The translations under genes were made by a program, and so were the position numbers. A model generated the notes under the pieces. That model did no database searches. It was not told the DNA's origin and saw only the letters and a list, made by a program, of their open reading frames with translations. Positions 54,807-63,142 of a DNA stretch of 64,000 bases are shown here, piece by piece. The DNA comes from Archangium violaceum (GTDB lineage Bacteria; Myxococcota; Myxococcia; Myxococcales; Myxococcaceae): the NCBI RefSeq assembly GCF_016859125.1, contig NZ_CP069338.1, positions 7,255,501 to 7,319,500 of the forward strand, in the 5' to 3' direction. Positions within the stretch are counted from its first letter, which is position 1; each line of letters opens with the position of its first letter.

Positions 54807-55630
54807 ACGAGAAGAACAAGAACCTCGTCATCCGGATCGTCTCGGCGGTGATTCTGCTGCCGGTCGTCCTCTTCCTGCTGTTCATGGGTGGCCTGTACAG
54901 CGCGGGCCTGCTGGGCGTGGCCGCGGCCATCTGCGCCAGCGAGTACTACACCATCACCCAGAAGACGCTGTCGCCAGCGGCCTGGGTGGGCGTGGTGCTC
55001 GCGGGCGTGTTGCCCTTCCTGCCGCTGAGGGATCCGGCGCGCACCGGAGAGGGAGCCTTCTGGGTGACGGCCTTCTTCCTCTTCTTCGCCTTCACCTACC
55101 ACCTCATCCGGGGCCCGCTGCAGGAGGCGCCCACCCGGGTGGCGCACCTGGTGACGGGCTTCCTGTATGGCTCGGTGGGCCTCACCGCCGTGTCCGCCCT
55201 GCGGTTGATGCCGGATGGCCTGGCGTGGGTCATCGCCGCGCTCGTCATCACCTGGGCCAACGATACCGCCGCCTACTTCGCTGGCCGCTTCCTGGGCCGC
55301 CACAAGCTCTACCCCGCGGTGAGCCCCAACAAGACCTGGGAGGGCTTCGCTGGCGGCCTGGTGGGCTCGGTGGGAGGCATGTTCATCGCCCGGGGCTTCT
55401 TCTTCCCCGTGCTCACCGTGGCCGACTGTCTGCTGCTGGGAATTTTCGGCGGCATCCTCGGTCCCATCGGGGACCTGTGCGAGTCCATGCTCAAGCGGGC
55501 CTATGGGGTGAAGGATTCCGGCCGAATCATCCCCGGGCACGGCGGCATCCTGGATCGCATCGACGCGCTGCTCTTCAACGCCCCCCTGGTGTTCGTCTAC
55601 GTCACGTTCGTGCGCGGCCTGCTTCCGTAG
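54803..55630 (+). CDS. cdsA: Phosphatidate cytidylyltransferase
   Basis: 275 residues with about eight membrane segments. The C-terminal CDP-diglyceride synthase signature is SPNKTWEGFAGGLVGS and, further on, GDLCESMLKRAYGVKDSG with IIPGHGGILDRIDAL. It makes CDP-diacylglycerol from phosphatidate and CTP at the inner membrane. The GTG start at 54803 overlaps the uppS stop. The usual order uppS-cdsA-dxr-rseP is kept here except that dxr is absent. Confidence 0.95.
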
Positions 55631-55632
55631 CG

Positions 55633-55656
55633 CCCGCCGATTGTCCGGTCGGCGGG
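55633..55656. terminator. Hairpin between cdsA and rseP
   Basis: CCCGCCGA (55633-55640), 8-base loop, TCGGCGGG (55649-55656). It lies just after the cdsA stop in the 82-bp gap and may be a partial terminator or attenuator; no T-run is seen. Confidence 0.45.
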
Positions 55657-55712
55657 GGCGCGACCTCGGAAGCGCATTGTCGGGCCAGGGTCCCACGGTT
55701 AGTGTTGGGTCC

Positions 55713-57344
55713 ATGCTTCAAGGTCCTGGTCTGTTCATCCTGCTGCTTGGCGTGCTCATCACCGTCCATGAGCTGGGCCACTTCCTCGTGGCCAAGGCCT
55801 GCGGGGTGAAGGTCGTCCGGTTCTCCATCGGCTTCGGGCCGAAGCTCTTCGGCTTCACCAAGGGGGACACGGAGTACCAGGTCGCCATGCTGCCCCTGGG
55901 CGGCTACGTGAAGATGGCGGGGGACTCACCCTATGAGGAGATGAGCCCCGAGGACGCGCAGCGGGGTTTCCTCAACGCCACGCCCTGGAAGCGGGCCCTC
56001 ATCGTGGCGGCCGGGCCCTTCTTCAGCCTGGCCTTCCCCGTCATCATCTACTTCTTCGTCTTCGTCGGGGCGCACGAGGCCATCTCCACCCGGGTGGGCT
56101 TCGTGGATCCGGCCATGCCCGCGGCGGCCGCCGGAATCCGGCCGGGAGACCGCATCATCGCCGTGGATGGGGAGAAGGTTCAGACCTTCGATGATCTGCG
56201 CAGCGCCTTCGTGGGCCGCTTCGATCGCCCCCTGCCCATCACCGTCGAGCGCGATGGCACGCAGTTCATCGCCAATGTGACGCCGCGCAAGGTCATCGAG
56301 TCCAACCCCGTCGAGTCGGTGGAGCGGGGGCAGATCGGCATCCAGCCCGCCCGCAAGCCCGCGGTGGTGGGCGTGCCGCCGGGCTCGCCGGCCGCCGAGG
56401 CGGGGCTGAAGACCTTCGACCGCATCCTGTCCATCAACGGCGTGAGCATTCCGGACGAGGCCGCCTTCCTCGAGCAGGTCGCCAAGACGCAAGGGCCTCT
56501 GGAGCTCACCGTCCAGCGCTCGCGGCCCGTGGAGGCCGGCGCGGTGGTGGGGCAGGTGCCTTCCGTCGTCAAGCTGACGGTGCCGAGGCAGGAGGGCGAG
56601 GGCTTCGCGGCCCTGGGCGTGGAGCCCTCGGACCTGTACGTGGTCGCCGTCAGCCCCGGCAGCGTGGCGGAGAAGGCCGGCATTCGCGCGGGGGATCGGC
56701 TCGTCTCCTTCAATGGTCAGCCGCTGAACTCCTTCAACGTGCTGGCGGCGGAGCTCAGCACCCTGAAGGACCAGTCCTTCCAGCTCTCCTGGCGCTCGGC
56801 GGCGGATGGGCAGGAGCACTCGCAGACGCTCTCCCAGGCGATGCGGACCAGCAAGGACGAGCTCGGGCAGGAGTTGTCCCGGCTCGAGCTGGGCATAAGG
56901 CCCTGGCTGCCCTCCGCGGCGGAACTGCTGCCCCTGGACACGGTGACGGTGCAGGTCAGCATCCCCGAGGCGCTGCGCCAGTCCGTCGTCATCGTGCCCA
57001 AGATTGTCGGGCAGATGGTGACGGTCATCGGCCGTATCGTGAGCGGGCAGATGTCCACGAAGACGCTGGGCGGGCCCGTGATGATGTACCAGCTGGCCTC
57101 CAAGAGCGCGGAGCAGGGCTGGGAGAGCTACCTCCACCTGATGGCCGTCATCTCCATCAACCTGGGCGTGATGAACCTGCTGCCCATCCCCATCCTCGAT
57201 GGCTTCGGGCTGCTGTCCGCCCTGTGGGAGGGCATCCGCCGCCGTCCCATCTCGGTGCGCGTGCGCGAGATGGCCAACGTCGTCGGCCTGGTGTTGCTCG
57301 TGGCGCTGATGGTGATGGCTTTCTACAACGACGTGACTCGCTGA
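55713..57344 (+). CDS. rseP: RIP site-2 protease RseP with three PDZ domains
   Basis: 543 residues, about 90 longer than E. coli RseP. The zinc site is VHELGHFLV (His19, Glu20, His23) in the first membrane helix, and the partner motif NLLPIPILDGFGLL lies near residue 495. Three PDZ-like repeats are seen instead of two: PAMPAAAAGIRPGDRIIAVD, PGSPAAEAGLKTFDRILSIN and PGSVAEKAGIRAGDRLVSFN. It cuts membrane-embedded substrates such as anti-sigma factors. The start is ATG 55713. rlpA follows after 9 bp. Confidence 0.94.
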   Translation: MLQGPGLFILLLGVLITVHELGHFLVAKACGVKVVRFSIGFGPKLFGFTKGDTEYQVAMLPLGGYVKMAGDSPYEEMSPEDAQRGFLNATPWKRALIVAAGPFFSLAFPVIIYFFVFVGAHEAISTRVGFVDPAMPAAAAGIRPGDRIIAVDGEKVQTFDDLRSAFVGRFDRPLPITVERDGTQFIANVTPRKVIESNPVESVERGQIGIQPARKPAVVGVPPGSPAAEAGLKTFDRILSINGVSIPDEAAFLEQVAKTQGPLELTVQRSRPVEAGAVVGQVPSVVKLTVPRQEGEGFAALGVEPSDLYVVAVSPGSVAEKAGIRAGDRLVSFNGQPLNSFNVLAAELSTLKDQSFQLSWRSAADGQEHSQTLSQAMRTSKDELGQELSRLELGIRPWLPSAAELLPLDTVTVQVSIPEALRQSVVIVPKIVGQMVTVIGRIVSGQMSTKTLGGPVMMYQLASKSAEQGWESYLHLMAVISINLGVMNLLPIPILDGFGLLSALWEGIRRRPISVRVREMANVVGLVLLVALMVMAFYNDVTR

Positions 57345-57353
57345 AGAGGTGAG

Positions 57354-57821
57354 ATGCGGCGACTGTTCGTGGGGTTGATCCTGGGGCTGGGAGTGTTGGC
57401 GGGCTGTGCGCCGCGAGCCACCCGGCCCACGCGCGAAGAGGAACCCGAGGTGGTGCGGCCGGAGAAGCCGCCCAAGTCCCGAGCATGGTTGGAGGAGGGG
57501 ATCGCCTCGTATTACGGCCCGGGCTTCGCCGGCCGGCCCACGGCCAGCGGTGAGAAGTTCAATCCCCAGCACCTCACCGCCGCCCACAAGAAGCTGCCCT
57601 TCGGTTCGTGTCTCCGGGTGGTGAACATGGAGAACGGGCGCTCCGTGGAGGTGCGCGTCAACGACCGCGGCCCCTTCGTCAAGGGACGCGTGGTGGACGT
57701 GTCGACCGCCGCCGCGAAGAAGCTCGGCATGATGGACAAGGGCCTGGCCCGGGTGCGCCTCTACCGCTGCGCGGACCGGGTCTCGTTGCTCTCCGTCCCC
57801 TTCGGGCCGCTGGCGGGGTAG
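57354..57821 (+). CDS. rlpA: RlpA-like double-psi beta-barrel lipoprotein
   Basis: 155 residues; GAGGTGAG precedes the ATG. The signal ends GVLAGC. The DPBB domain has GIASYYGPGFAGRPTASGE, LTAAHKKLPFGSCLRV and VRVNDRGPFVKGRVVDVS with the catalytic Asp, the features of RlpA lytic transglycosylases that act on denuded glycan at the septum. No SPOR domain is present, unlike E. coli RlpA. Probably co-transcribed with rseP and tsaB. Confidence 0.92.
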   Translation: MRRLFVGLILGLGVLAGCAPRATRPTREEEPEVVRPEKPPKSRAWLEEGIASYYGPGFAGRPTASGEKFNPQHLTAAHKKLPFGSCLRVVNMENGRSVEVRVNDRGPFVKGRVVDVSTAAAKKLGMMDKGLARVRLYRCADRVSLLSVPFGPLAG

Positions 57822-57831
57822 AAGCCTCCCC

Positions 57832-58566
57832 ATGTTCCTCGCGCTCGACACCTCCACCCTCACATTGTCCCTGGCCCTCGTGGAGCGGGAAGGGGAGGGC
57901 GTGCGCGTCCTCGAGCACGTGGTGGTGGGGCCGCCGAAGAAGCAGAGCGAGGTGCTGCCCGGCGTCGTTGGCGAGCTGCTCGCGCGGCACGGAGTGGCGC
58001 TCAAGTCCCTGGAGGGCCTCGCCATCGGCCTGGGCCCGGGCTCCTTCACCGGCCTGCGCATTGGCCTGTCCTGCGTGAAGGGGCTGGCGTACGCGGCGGG
58101 ACTCAAGGTGGCCGGGGCCTCGTCGCTCGCGGCCGTGGCACTGGAGGGCCCCGAGGGTTCGCCCCTCTTCGCCCTCGCGGTGGCACGAAAGGACGACCTC
58201 TACCTGGGGCCCTACCGGCGCGTGGGACAGCGCGTGGAGGCGCTCGGCCCCGAGGAGGCGATGCACCCGGAGGAGGTGGCCGCGCGCATGGCCGCCGAGC
58301 CGGAGGCGCTCGCCCTGGGACCCGCCCTGCCCGAGTACCGCGCGGCGCTGGAGCGTCATGGCGTGGCTCCCTCGCGGCTGTTGAGTGAGCCTTCCTTCCC
58401 CTCGGCGGTGGCGCTGTCGTACCTGGTCCGCTTCCCCGAGGAGCAGACGGTGCAGGCGATCTTCGCCCTGGAGCCGCACTACGTCCGGGCCTCCGAGCCC
58501 GAGCGCAACCCCAAGTTCCCCCCGCTGCCCGGGCCTCCGCCCACCGCGCGTCTCAAGGACGACTGA
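57832..58566 (+). CDS. tsaB: tRNA threonylcarbamoyladenosine biosynthesis protein TsaB
   Basis: 244 residues. The ASKHA fold begins FLALDTSTLTLSLALVE and has the family motif GLGPGSFTGLRIGLSCVKGL. It partners TsaD and TsaE to form t6A37 in ANN-decoding tRNAs. The C-terminus ends in a proline-rich stretch. It is 10 bp after rlpA; its 3' end overlaps the convergent MocA-type gene by 14 bp. Confidence 0.94.
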   Translation: MFLALDTSTLTLSLALVEREGEGVRVLEHVVVGPPKKQSEVLPGVVGELLARHGVALKSLEGLAIGLGPGSFTGLRIGLSCVKGLAYAAGLKVAGASSLAAVALEGPEGSPLFALAVARKDDLYLGPYRRVGQRVEALGPEEAMHPEEVAARMAAEPEALALGPALPEYRAALERHGVAPSRLLSEPSFPSAVALSYLVRFPEEQTVQAIFALEPHYVRASEPERNPKFPPLPGPPPTARLKDD

Positions 58567-59173
58567 GGCCGAGGCGCTCGAGGTCCGCCGGGGTGTCGAC
58601 GTCGAGGAGTCCCTCGGTGAAAGGCACGAGGGCCAGTCGCGCCTGGTGGCGCATCAGCACGGGTTTGGCTCCCTGGTGCCCGCTCAGCGCGAGGAGCTCG
58701 GGAAGGAGCTCCGCCGCGAACGCCGCGGGCACCCCGAAACCGCCCTCCCCACCATAGTCGCTGGCGGCGGCCGGGTGGCCGCGCGTCACCCGCTCCACGA
58801 GCGCACGAAGGTGCTCCGGCGTGACGAAGGGCTGATCGCACAACATGAGCACGGCCTGCTCGTCCCGGGGGCGGGAGGTGTCGGCGAGCAGGGCCTCGAT
58901 ACCGGCGCGGATGGAGGTGCCCGGCCCCTCGGCCCACCCGGTGTTGTGCGCGAGCCGGATGCGTGCACCGCCGAGCGCCTCCGCTACGGCTTCGTTGGAG
59001 GCTCCGGTGACGACGATGACGCTCCGGGCCCCACTCTCATTCGCCAGGCGCGCGGCTCGGCACACGAGCGGTTCCCCCTCCAGGCGCACGAGCTGCTTCG
59101 GCGTGCCGAGGCGCGACGAGGCGCCCGCGGCGAGCACGATGGCCGAGAAGGGGAGGGCGCCCGCGGAGCTCAT
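58553..59173 (-). CDS. MobA-like nucleotidyltransferase (MocA type, molybdenum cofactor)
   Basis: 206 residues. The N-terminal signature is IVLAAGASSRLGTPKQLV; AEGPGTSIRAGIEAL and VLMLCDQPFVTPEHL follow, with YGGEGGFGVPAAF and DVDTPADLERLGL at the end. This is the pattern of MocA/MobA-like enzymes that attach CMP (or GMP) to molybdopterin for xanthine-oxidase-family proteins. It overlaps the upstream XdhC-like gene by 4 bp (ATGA) and closes the IorA-IorB-XdhC-MocA operon. Confidence 0.92.
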   Translation of the reverse strand: MSSAGALPFSAIVLAAGASSRLGTPKQLVRLEGEPLVCRAARLANESGARSVIVVTGASNEAVAEALGGARIRLAHNTGWAEGPGTSIRAGIEALLADTSRPRDEQAVLMLCDQPFVTPEHLRALVERVTRGHPAAASDYGGEGGFGVPAAFAAELLPELLALSGHQGAKPVLMRHQARLALVPFTEGLLDVDTPADLERLGLSRP

Positions 59174-60315
59174 GCGCTCTTCCTATGCGTCTCCTCTGGC
59201 TGGGACAGGTGGATGGGCCCGTCATGCTGCCGGAGGTGGGCGCCTTCGCTCTGGGACAGCACGGCCTGGATCTCCGCGGCGATCGACAGGGCGATGGCCG
59301 CCGGGGTGTCACCACCGATCTTCAGTCCCACCGGACTATAGAGGCGCGCGAGCTGCTCCGGGGTCGGAACGAACTCATCGGCCATCTCGCGCAGGAGCTG
59401 CTCGCCCCGGCGTCGGGGGCCGAGCAGCCCGACGTAGGCCACGTCGAGCTTCAGGAGCACGGGCAGCAGACGCAGGTCGGCGAAGTAGTTATGGCTCATG
59501 ACCACCACGGCCGAGTGACGCCCGGTGGGCACGTGCGGGACGACGTTCTCGGGATGCGCGTGCACCACGCGCTCGGCACCCGGGAAGCGCGCCGGATCGC
59601 ACATCGCCGGCCGGTGGTCCACCACCGTCACCCTCCAGTCGAGCTGACGGGCGATGGAGACCAGGGGCACCGCGTCCGGACCCGCGCCGTAGATGGTGAG
59701 GTGGACGGCGGGCGGTACGAGGTCCACGAAGCACTCGATGCCGCCTTCCGGCAGCTGGAGCGTCCGCACCAGGGGACGATCCGTCGCGAGCGCTTCCCGG
59801 GCGAGCCCGTGCGCCGCCTCACGCAGGGCCATGGCGGAGGAGGGGGCATCCGCGTCTCCCTCCTTCACCAGGACAGTGCCGAGAAGACCTTCGAGGGCGG
59901 GAGGGGCCTCGAAGGCGGTGACGAGCGCCCGGGGTGCGTCGGCGGAGTTCATTCCGCACAGCAGCCGCCGGGTCTCGGCATCGAGCCGCCAGGGCTCAAG
60001 CTTCTCGAGCAGCACATCGAGCGCACCCCGGCACCCGAGGCCGAAGCCGATGAGCCCGTCGTTCTCGCCCGTCATGTCGAAGCGAAGGCGCCGCGAGGCA
60101 CCCGTGGCGAGCACCTCGCGCGCCGTCTTCGCGATCTGCGGCTCGAGACAGCCGCCGCTGATCAGCCCGACGGGCACTCCCTCCTTCGTGATGAGGAGGC
60201 GCGCCCCGGCCCGGCGATACGTCGAACCGCTCGTGCGGACCAGGGTCCCGACCACGAGCGGCTCGCGGGCTGCGGCGGCTCCCTCCATGACGGCGAGGAG
60301 CTCGCTCACACTCAC
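59170..60315 (-). CDS. xdhC: XdhC/CoxI-family maturation factor
   Basis: 381 residues. The N-terminal XdhC/CoxI domain has TSGSTYRRAGARLLI and LISGGCLEPQI with FGLGCRGALDVLLE. The C-terminal Rossmann domain has LTIYGAGPDAVPLVSIA, VVVMSHNYFADL and VAYVGLLGPRRR. It binds and sulfurates the molybdenum cofactor and inserts it into xanthine-oxidase-type enzymes. It overlaps the large-subunit stop by 4 bp and the MocA gene by 4 bp, so all are co-translated. Confidence 0.94.
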   Translation of the reverse strand: MSVSELLAVMEGAAAAREPLVVGTLVRTSGSTYRRAGARLLITKEGVPVGLISGGCLEPQIAKTAREVLATGASRRLRFDMTGENDGLIGFGLGCRGALDVLLEKLEPWRLDAETRRLLCGMNSADAPRALVTAFEAPPALEGLLGTVLVKEGDADAPSSAMALREAAHGLAREALATDRPLVRTLQLPEGGIECFVDLVPPAVHLTIYGAGPDAVPLVSIARQLDWRVTVVDHRPAMCDPARFPGAERVVHAHPENVVPHVPTGRHSAVVVMSHNYFADLRLLPVLLKLDVAYVGLLGPRRRGEQLLREMADEFVPTPEQLARLYSPVGLKIGGDTPAAIALSIAAEIQAVLSQSEGAHLRQHDGPIHLSQPEETHRKSA

Positions 60316-62540
60316 GTGGGCTTACCTCCCGTGAGCTTGTGGTTGCTGATCGGCAGGGTGCGCAGGCGCTTGCCGGTCGCGGCGAAGATGGCGTTCGTCA
60401 CGGCCGGGGCGATGGGCGGCACGCCGGGCTCTCCCACGCCACCGGGGGCCTCGCCACTCTCGACGATCTCCACGGCGATCTCCGGCATCTCGTAGGGAGC
60501 CAGCATCGAGAAGTCGTGGAAGTTGCTCTGCTCGACGCGGCCATTGCGCAGGGTGATCTGCCCGCGCAGCGCGGCGGAGAGCCCGTAGACGACGCCACCC
60601 TCCATCTGGGCGACGATGGTGTCCGGGTTGACGTACCGGCCACAATCAACCGCCACCCACACCTTGTGGACCGTCAGTCGGCCGTCCGCCGTGACCGAGA
60701 CCTCGGCCACCTCGCCGACGATGCTGCCGAAGCTCTCGGCGATGGCGATGCCGCGGAAGCGGCCCTCGGCGGGAGGCGTCTCCCACTTCGACATCCGGGC
60801 CACGGTGTCGAGCACCTTGACGAAGCGCGGGTGCGACTTCTCGAGGAGGGCGCGGCGGAACTTGTACGGATCCTGCTTCGCCGCGTGCGCCAGCTCGTCC
60901 ATGAAGCTCTCCACGTAGAAGGCGTTGTGGGAGCTACCAACGGAGCGCCAGAAGCCCACCGGCACGCCCGTGTCGACGATGGCGGCCTGGATGTGCTGGT
61001 TGGGGCACTCGTACTTGAAGTCGGCCAGGCCCTCGATGGTCGTCATGTCGATGCCGTTCTTGCCGACGCCACCGAACGTCGTCCACCGCTTCATGATGGA
61101 GGGGCCGGCGATGTTCGCCGTGAAGGCCACGGGCAGTCCGTCCTCACCGAGCCCGGCCCTCATCTTCACGAGGGTCGCAGGCCGGTAGAAGTCGTGCTGG
61201 ACGTCCTCCTCGCGCGACCAGATGAGCTTGACGGGCTTGCCGACCGCCTTCGAGGCCGCGATGGCCTGCATCACCTCGTCGCTCTCCGCCCTCCGGCCGA
61301 AGCCTCCGCCGAGGTAGGTGGTGTGGACGACGATCTTGTCCTGCGGCACCTTCGTGGCGTTCGAGACGAGGAGCTTGGTGAGGGTATGGGACTGCGTTCC
61401 CACCCAGATCTCGATTCCATCCGGCTTGACGTGGGCCGTGCAGTTGAGGGGCTCCATCGGCGTGTGGGCGAGGAAGGGCGTCGAGTACTCGGCCTCGAGC
61501 TTCGTCTTCGCCTTGGCCAGCGCCTTGTCGGCCTCACCCTTCGTTGCCGCGACGGGGTTCTTCTTTCCGCTGGCGGCCGCGCGGAGCTTCTTCTCGATGG
61601 CCTCCGAGGACTGCCCGGTCGTGGCGCCCTTCGTCCACTTGGGCTCGAGGCCGCCGATGACCGTCTTCGCCGTCCACCAGCTGTCCGCCACGGCGATGAT
61701 GGCCCCCCTGGTCTTCACCAGCGTGGTGCCCGCGGGCATCGCCTTGGCCAGCTCCGCGAAGTTCGAGCACTCCCCGCCGATGACGGGCGAGTGGCGCACC
61801 GCAGCGTACACCATGTCCGGGACGACGACGTCGATGCCGAAGAGGGGCTTGCCGGACACCTTGGCGGGCGTGTCGAGCCGCTTCACCGGCTTGCCGATGA
61901 GCTTGTACTCGGCGCGCGTCTTGAGCTTCGGCTCCTTCGGAATTGCATCCACGGGCAGCGCGGCGGCGGCGGCCGTGAGCTCACCGAAGCCGGCCTTGCG
62001 ACCGCTCGCCTTGTGGACGACGAAGCCCTGCTCGGCGTGGCAGCTCTCCGCGGTGACGCCCCACTTCTGGGCGGCGGCGGCGATGAGCATGTGGCGCGCG
62101 ATGGCGCCGATCCGCTGGAGGATGTCCCAGGTGGTGCGGATGCTCATGCTGCCACCGGTGATCTCGAAGGGCTGGCCGGTGTAGTTGAACTCCGGGCCCG
62201 AGGGCGCGGGCTCGACGCGAATCTTGCTCCAGTCCGCCTCGAGCTCCTCGGCGATGATCATGGGCATCGAGGTGAAGATGCCCTGGCCCATCTCGCTCCG
62301 GGCGACGTAGATGGTGATGACGCCATCCGGCGCGATCCGCAGCCACGTGTTGAGCTTCGTCTCCCTGGCCTCCGGGGACACCTTGCCCTCGGCCTCCGCG
62401 GCGAACGCCTCGGAGCGGCGCATCGGGTTGGCGGGGAGGTGGAAGCCGAGCACGAGCCCCGCGACCGTCGCGGCGGTCGACTGGACGAACGAGCGGCGCG
62501 AGAGACCCACCTGGGTGTTCTTCTCCTGGTCGGTCTTCAT
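60312..62540 (-). CDS. Molybdenum hydroxylase large subunit (isoquinoline 1-oxidoreductase IorB type)
   Basis: 742 residues from ATG 62540. A twin-arginine signal (SRRSFVQSTAATVAGLVLG) directs the folded complex to the periplasm. Features of the family: ARSEMGQGIFTSMPMIIAEE, GGGFGRRAESDE, PVGFWRSVGSSHNAFYVESF and the catalytic Glu in GGVGEPGVPPIAPA. The protein binds the molybdopterin cytosine dinucleotide cofactor and hydroxylates N-heterocycles or oxidises aldehydes; substrate unknown. The start lies 2 bp after the small-subunit stop. The longer open frame beyond 62540 belongs to antisense of the small subunit. Confidence 0.94.
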   Translation of the reverse strand: MKTDQEKNTQVGLSRRSFVQSTAATVAGLVLGFHLPANPMRRSEAFAAEAEGKVSPEARETKLNTWLRIAPDGVITIYVARSEMGQGIFTSMPMIIAEELEADWSKIRVEPAPSGPEFNYTGQPFEITGGSMSIRTTWDILQRIGAIARHMLIAAAAQKWGVTAESCHAEQGFVVHKASGRKAGFGELTAAAAALPVDAIPKEPKLKTRAEYKLIGKPVKRLDTPAKVSGKPLFGIDVVVPDMVYAAVRHSPVIGGECSNFAELAKAMPAGTTLVKTRGAIIAVADSWWTAKTVIGGLEPKWTKGATTGQSSEAIEKKLRAAASGKKNPVAATKGEADKALAKAKTKLEAEYSTPFLAHTPMEPLNCTAHVKPDGIEIWVGTQSHTLTKLLVSNATKVPQDKIVVHTTYLGGGFGRRAESDEVMQAIAASKAVGKPVKLIWSREEDVQHDFYRPATLVKMRAGLGEDGLPVAFTANIAGPSIMKRWTTFGGVGKNGIDMTTIEGLADFKYECPNQHIQAAIVDTGVPVGFWRSVGSSHNAFYVESFMDELAHAAKQDPYKFRRALLEKSHPRFVKVLDTVARMSKWETPPAEGRFRGIAIAESFGSIVGEVAEVSVTADGRLTVHKVWVAVDCGRYVNPDTIVAQMEGGVVYGLSAALRGQITLRNGRVEQSNFHDFSMLAPYEMPEIAVEIVESGEAPGGVGEPGVPPIAPAVTNAIFAATGKRLRTLPISNHKLTGGKPT

Positions 62541-62542
62541 GG

Positions 62543-63007
62543 TCAGACCTCCCCCTCGGAGTTGAGCTTGACGGCGATCTGCACGGCCTTGCGGATCTTT
62601 CCGTAGGTGCCGCAGCGGCACAGGTTCGTCATGGCGGCCGAGATGTCGGCCTCCGTGGGCTTGGGCTTGGCCTTGAGTAGCGCGGCGCAGGCCATCACCT
62701 GTCCGGACTGGCAGTAGCCACACTGGGGCGCGTCGGCCTCGATCCACGCGCGCTGGGCGGGGTGGCTGTTGTCGGGGCTCAGGCCCTCGATCGTCGTGAT
62801 CTCACCGCTCACCGCCACCACGGGCAGCAGACAGCTGCGCGTCGCGGCGCCGTTGACGTGCACCGTGCAGGCGCCGCACAGGCCCTGCCCACATCCGAAC
62901 TTCGTCCCCAGCAGTCCCAGCTTCTCCCGCAGCACCCAGAGGAGGGGAGTCCCTGGGTCCACGTCAACAGTTACTTCCTTGCCGTTCACCTTCAACGTCT
63001 GCGCCAT
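62543..63007 (-). CDS. (2Fe-2S) small subunit of molybdenum hydroxylase (IorA type)
   Basis: 154 residues, no signal peptide; it is carried out with the Tat-dependent large subunit. First cluster: Cys39, 44, 47 and 59 ([14 protein letters not shown]). Second cluster: Cys96, 99, 130 and 132 ([11 protein letters not shown] and CRCGTYGKI). It passes electrons from the molybdenum centre to an outside acceptor. The ATG at 63007 has GGAGGGAGG upstream. First gene of the four-gene operon. Confidence 0.95.
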   Translation of the reverse strand: MAQTLKVNGKEVTVDVDPGTPLLWVLREKLGLLGTKFGCGQGLCGACTVHVNGAATRSCLLPVVAVSGEITTIEGLSPDNSHPAQRAWIEADAPQCGYCQSGQVMACAALLKAKPKPTEADISAAMTNLCRCGTYGKIRKAVQIAVKLNSEGEV

Positions 63008-63068
63008 TACGACCTCCCTCCGAGCACGAACTCATCCTCGTTCGGAGTGTGGAATTCCCAACCGGGTA

Positions 63069-63090
63069 AATATAAGGGGAATGGATTCCC
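63069..63090 (-). promoter_or_regulatory. Possible -10 and operator of the molybdenum hydroxylase operon
   Basis: Minus strand TATATT (63069-63074, five of six for a -10) lies next to the palindrome GGGAATGGATTCCC (plus strand 63077-63090, arms of 6 with 2 between), in the spot where the spacer would be. A regulator bound here would block RNA polymerase. No good -35 is seen. Confidence 0.4.
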
Positions 63091-63142
63091 GGCCCGGTCT
63101 TTTGATTCGCGGCCCGGCTTTCGCGGATGGTGAGAAACCGCA

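Noticed and set aside
60339-62606. Long plus-strand frame across the molybdenum hydroxylase gene
   Set aside because: Antisense shadow; the minus-strand gene has Tat signal, cofactor motifs and overlapping operon partners.
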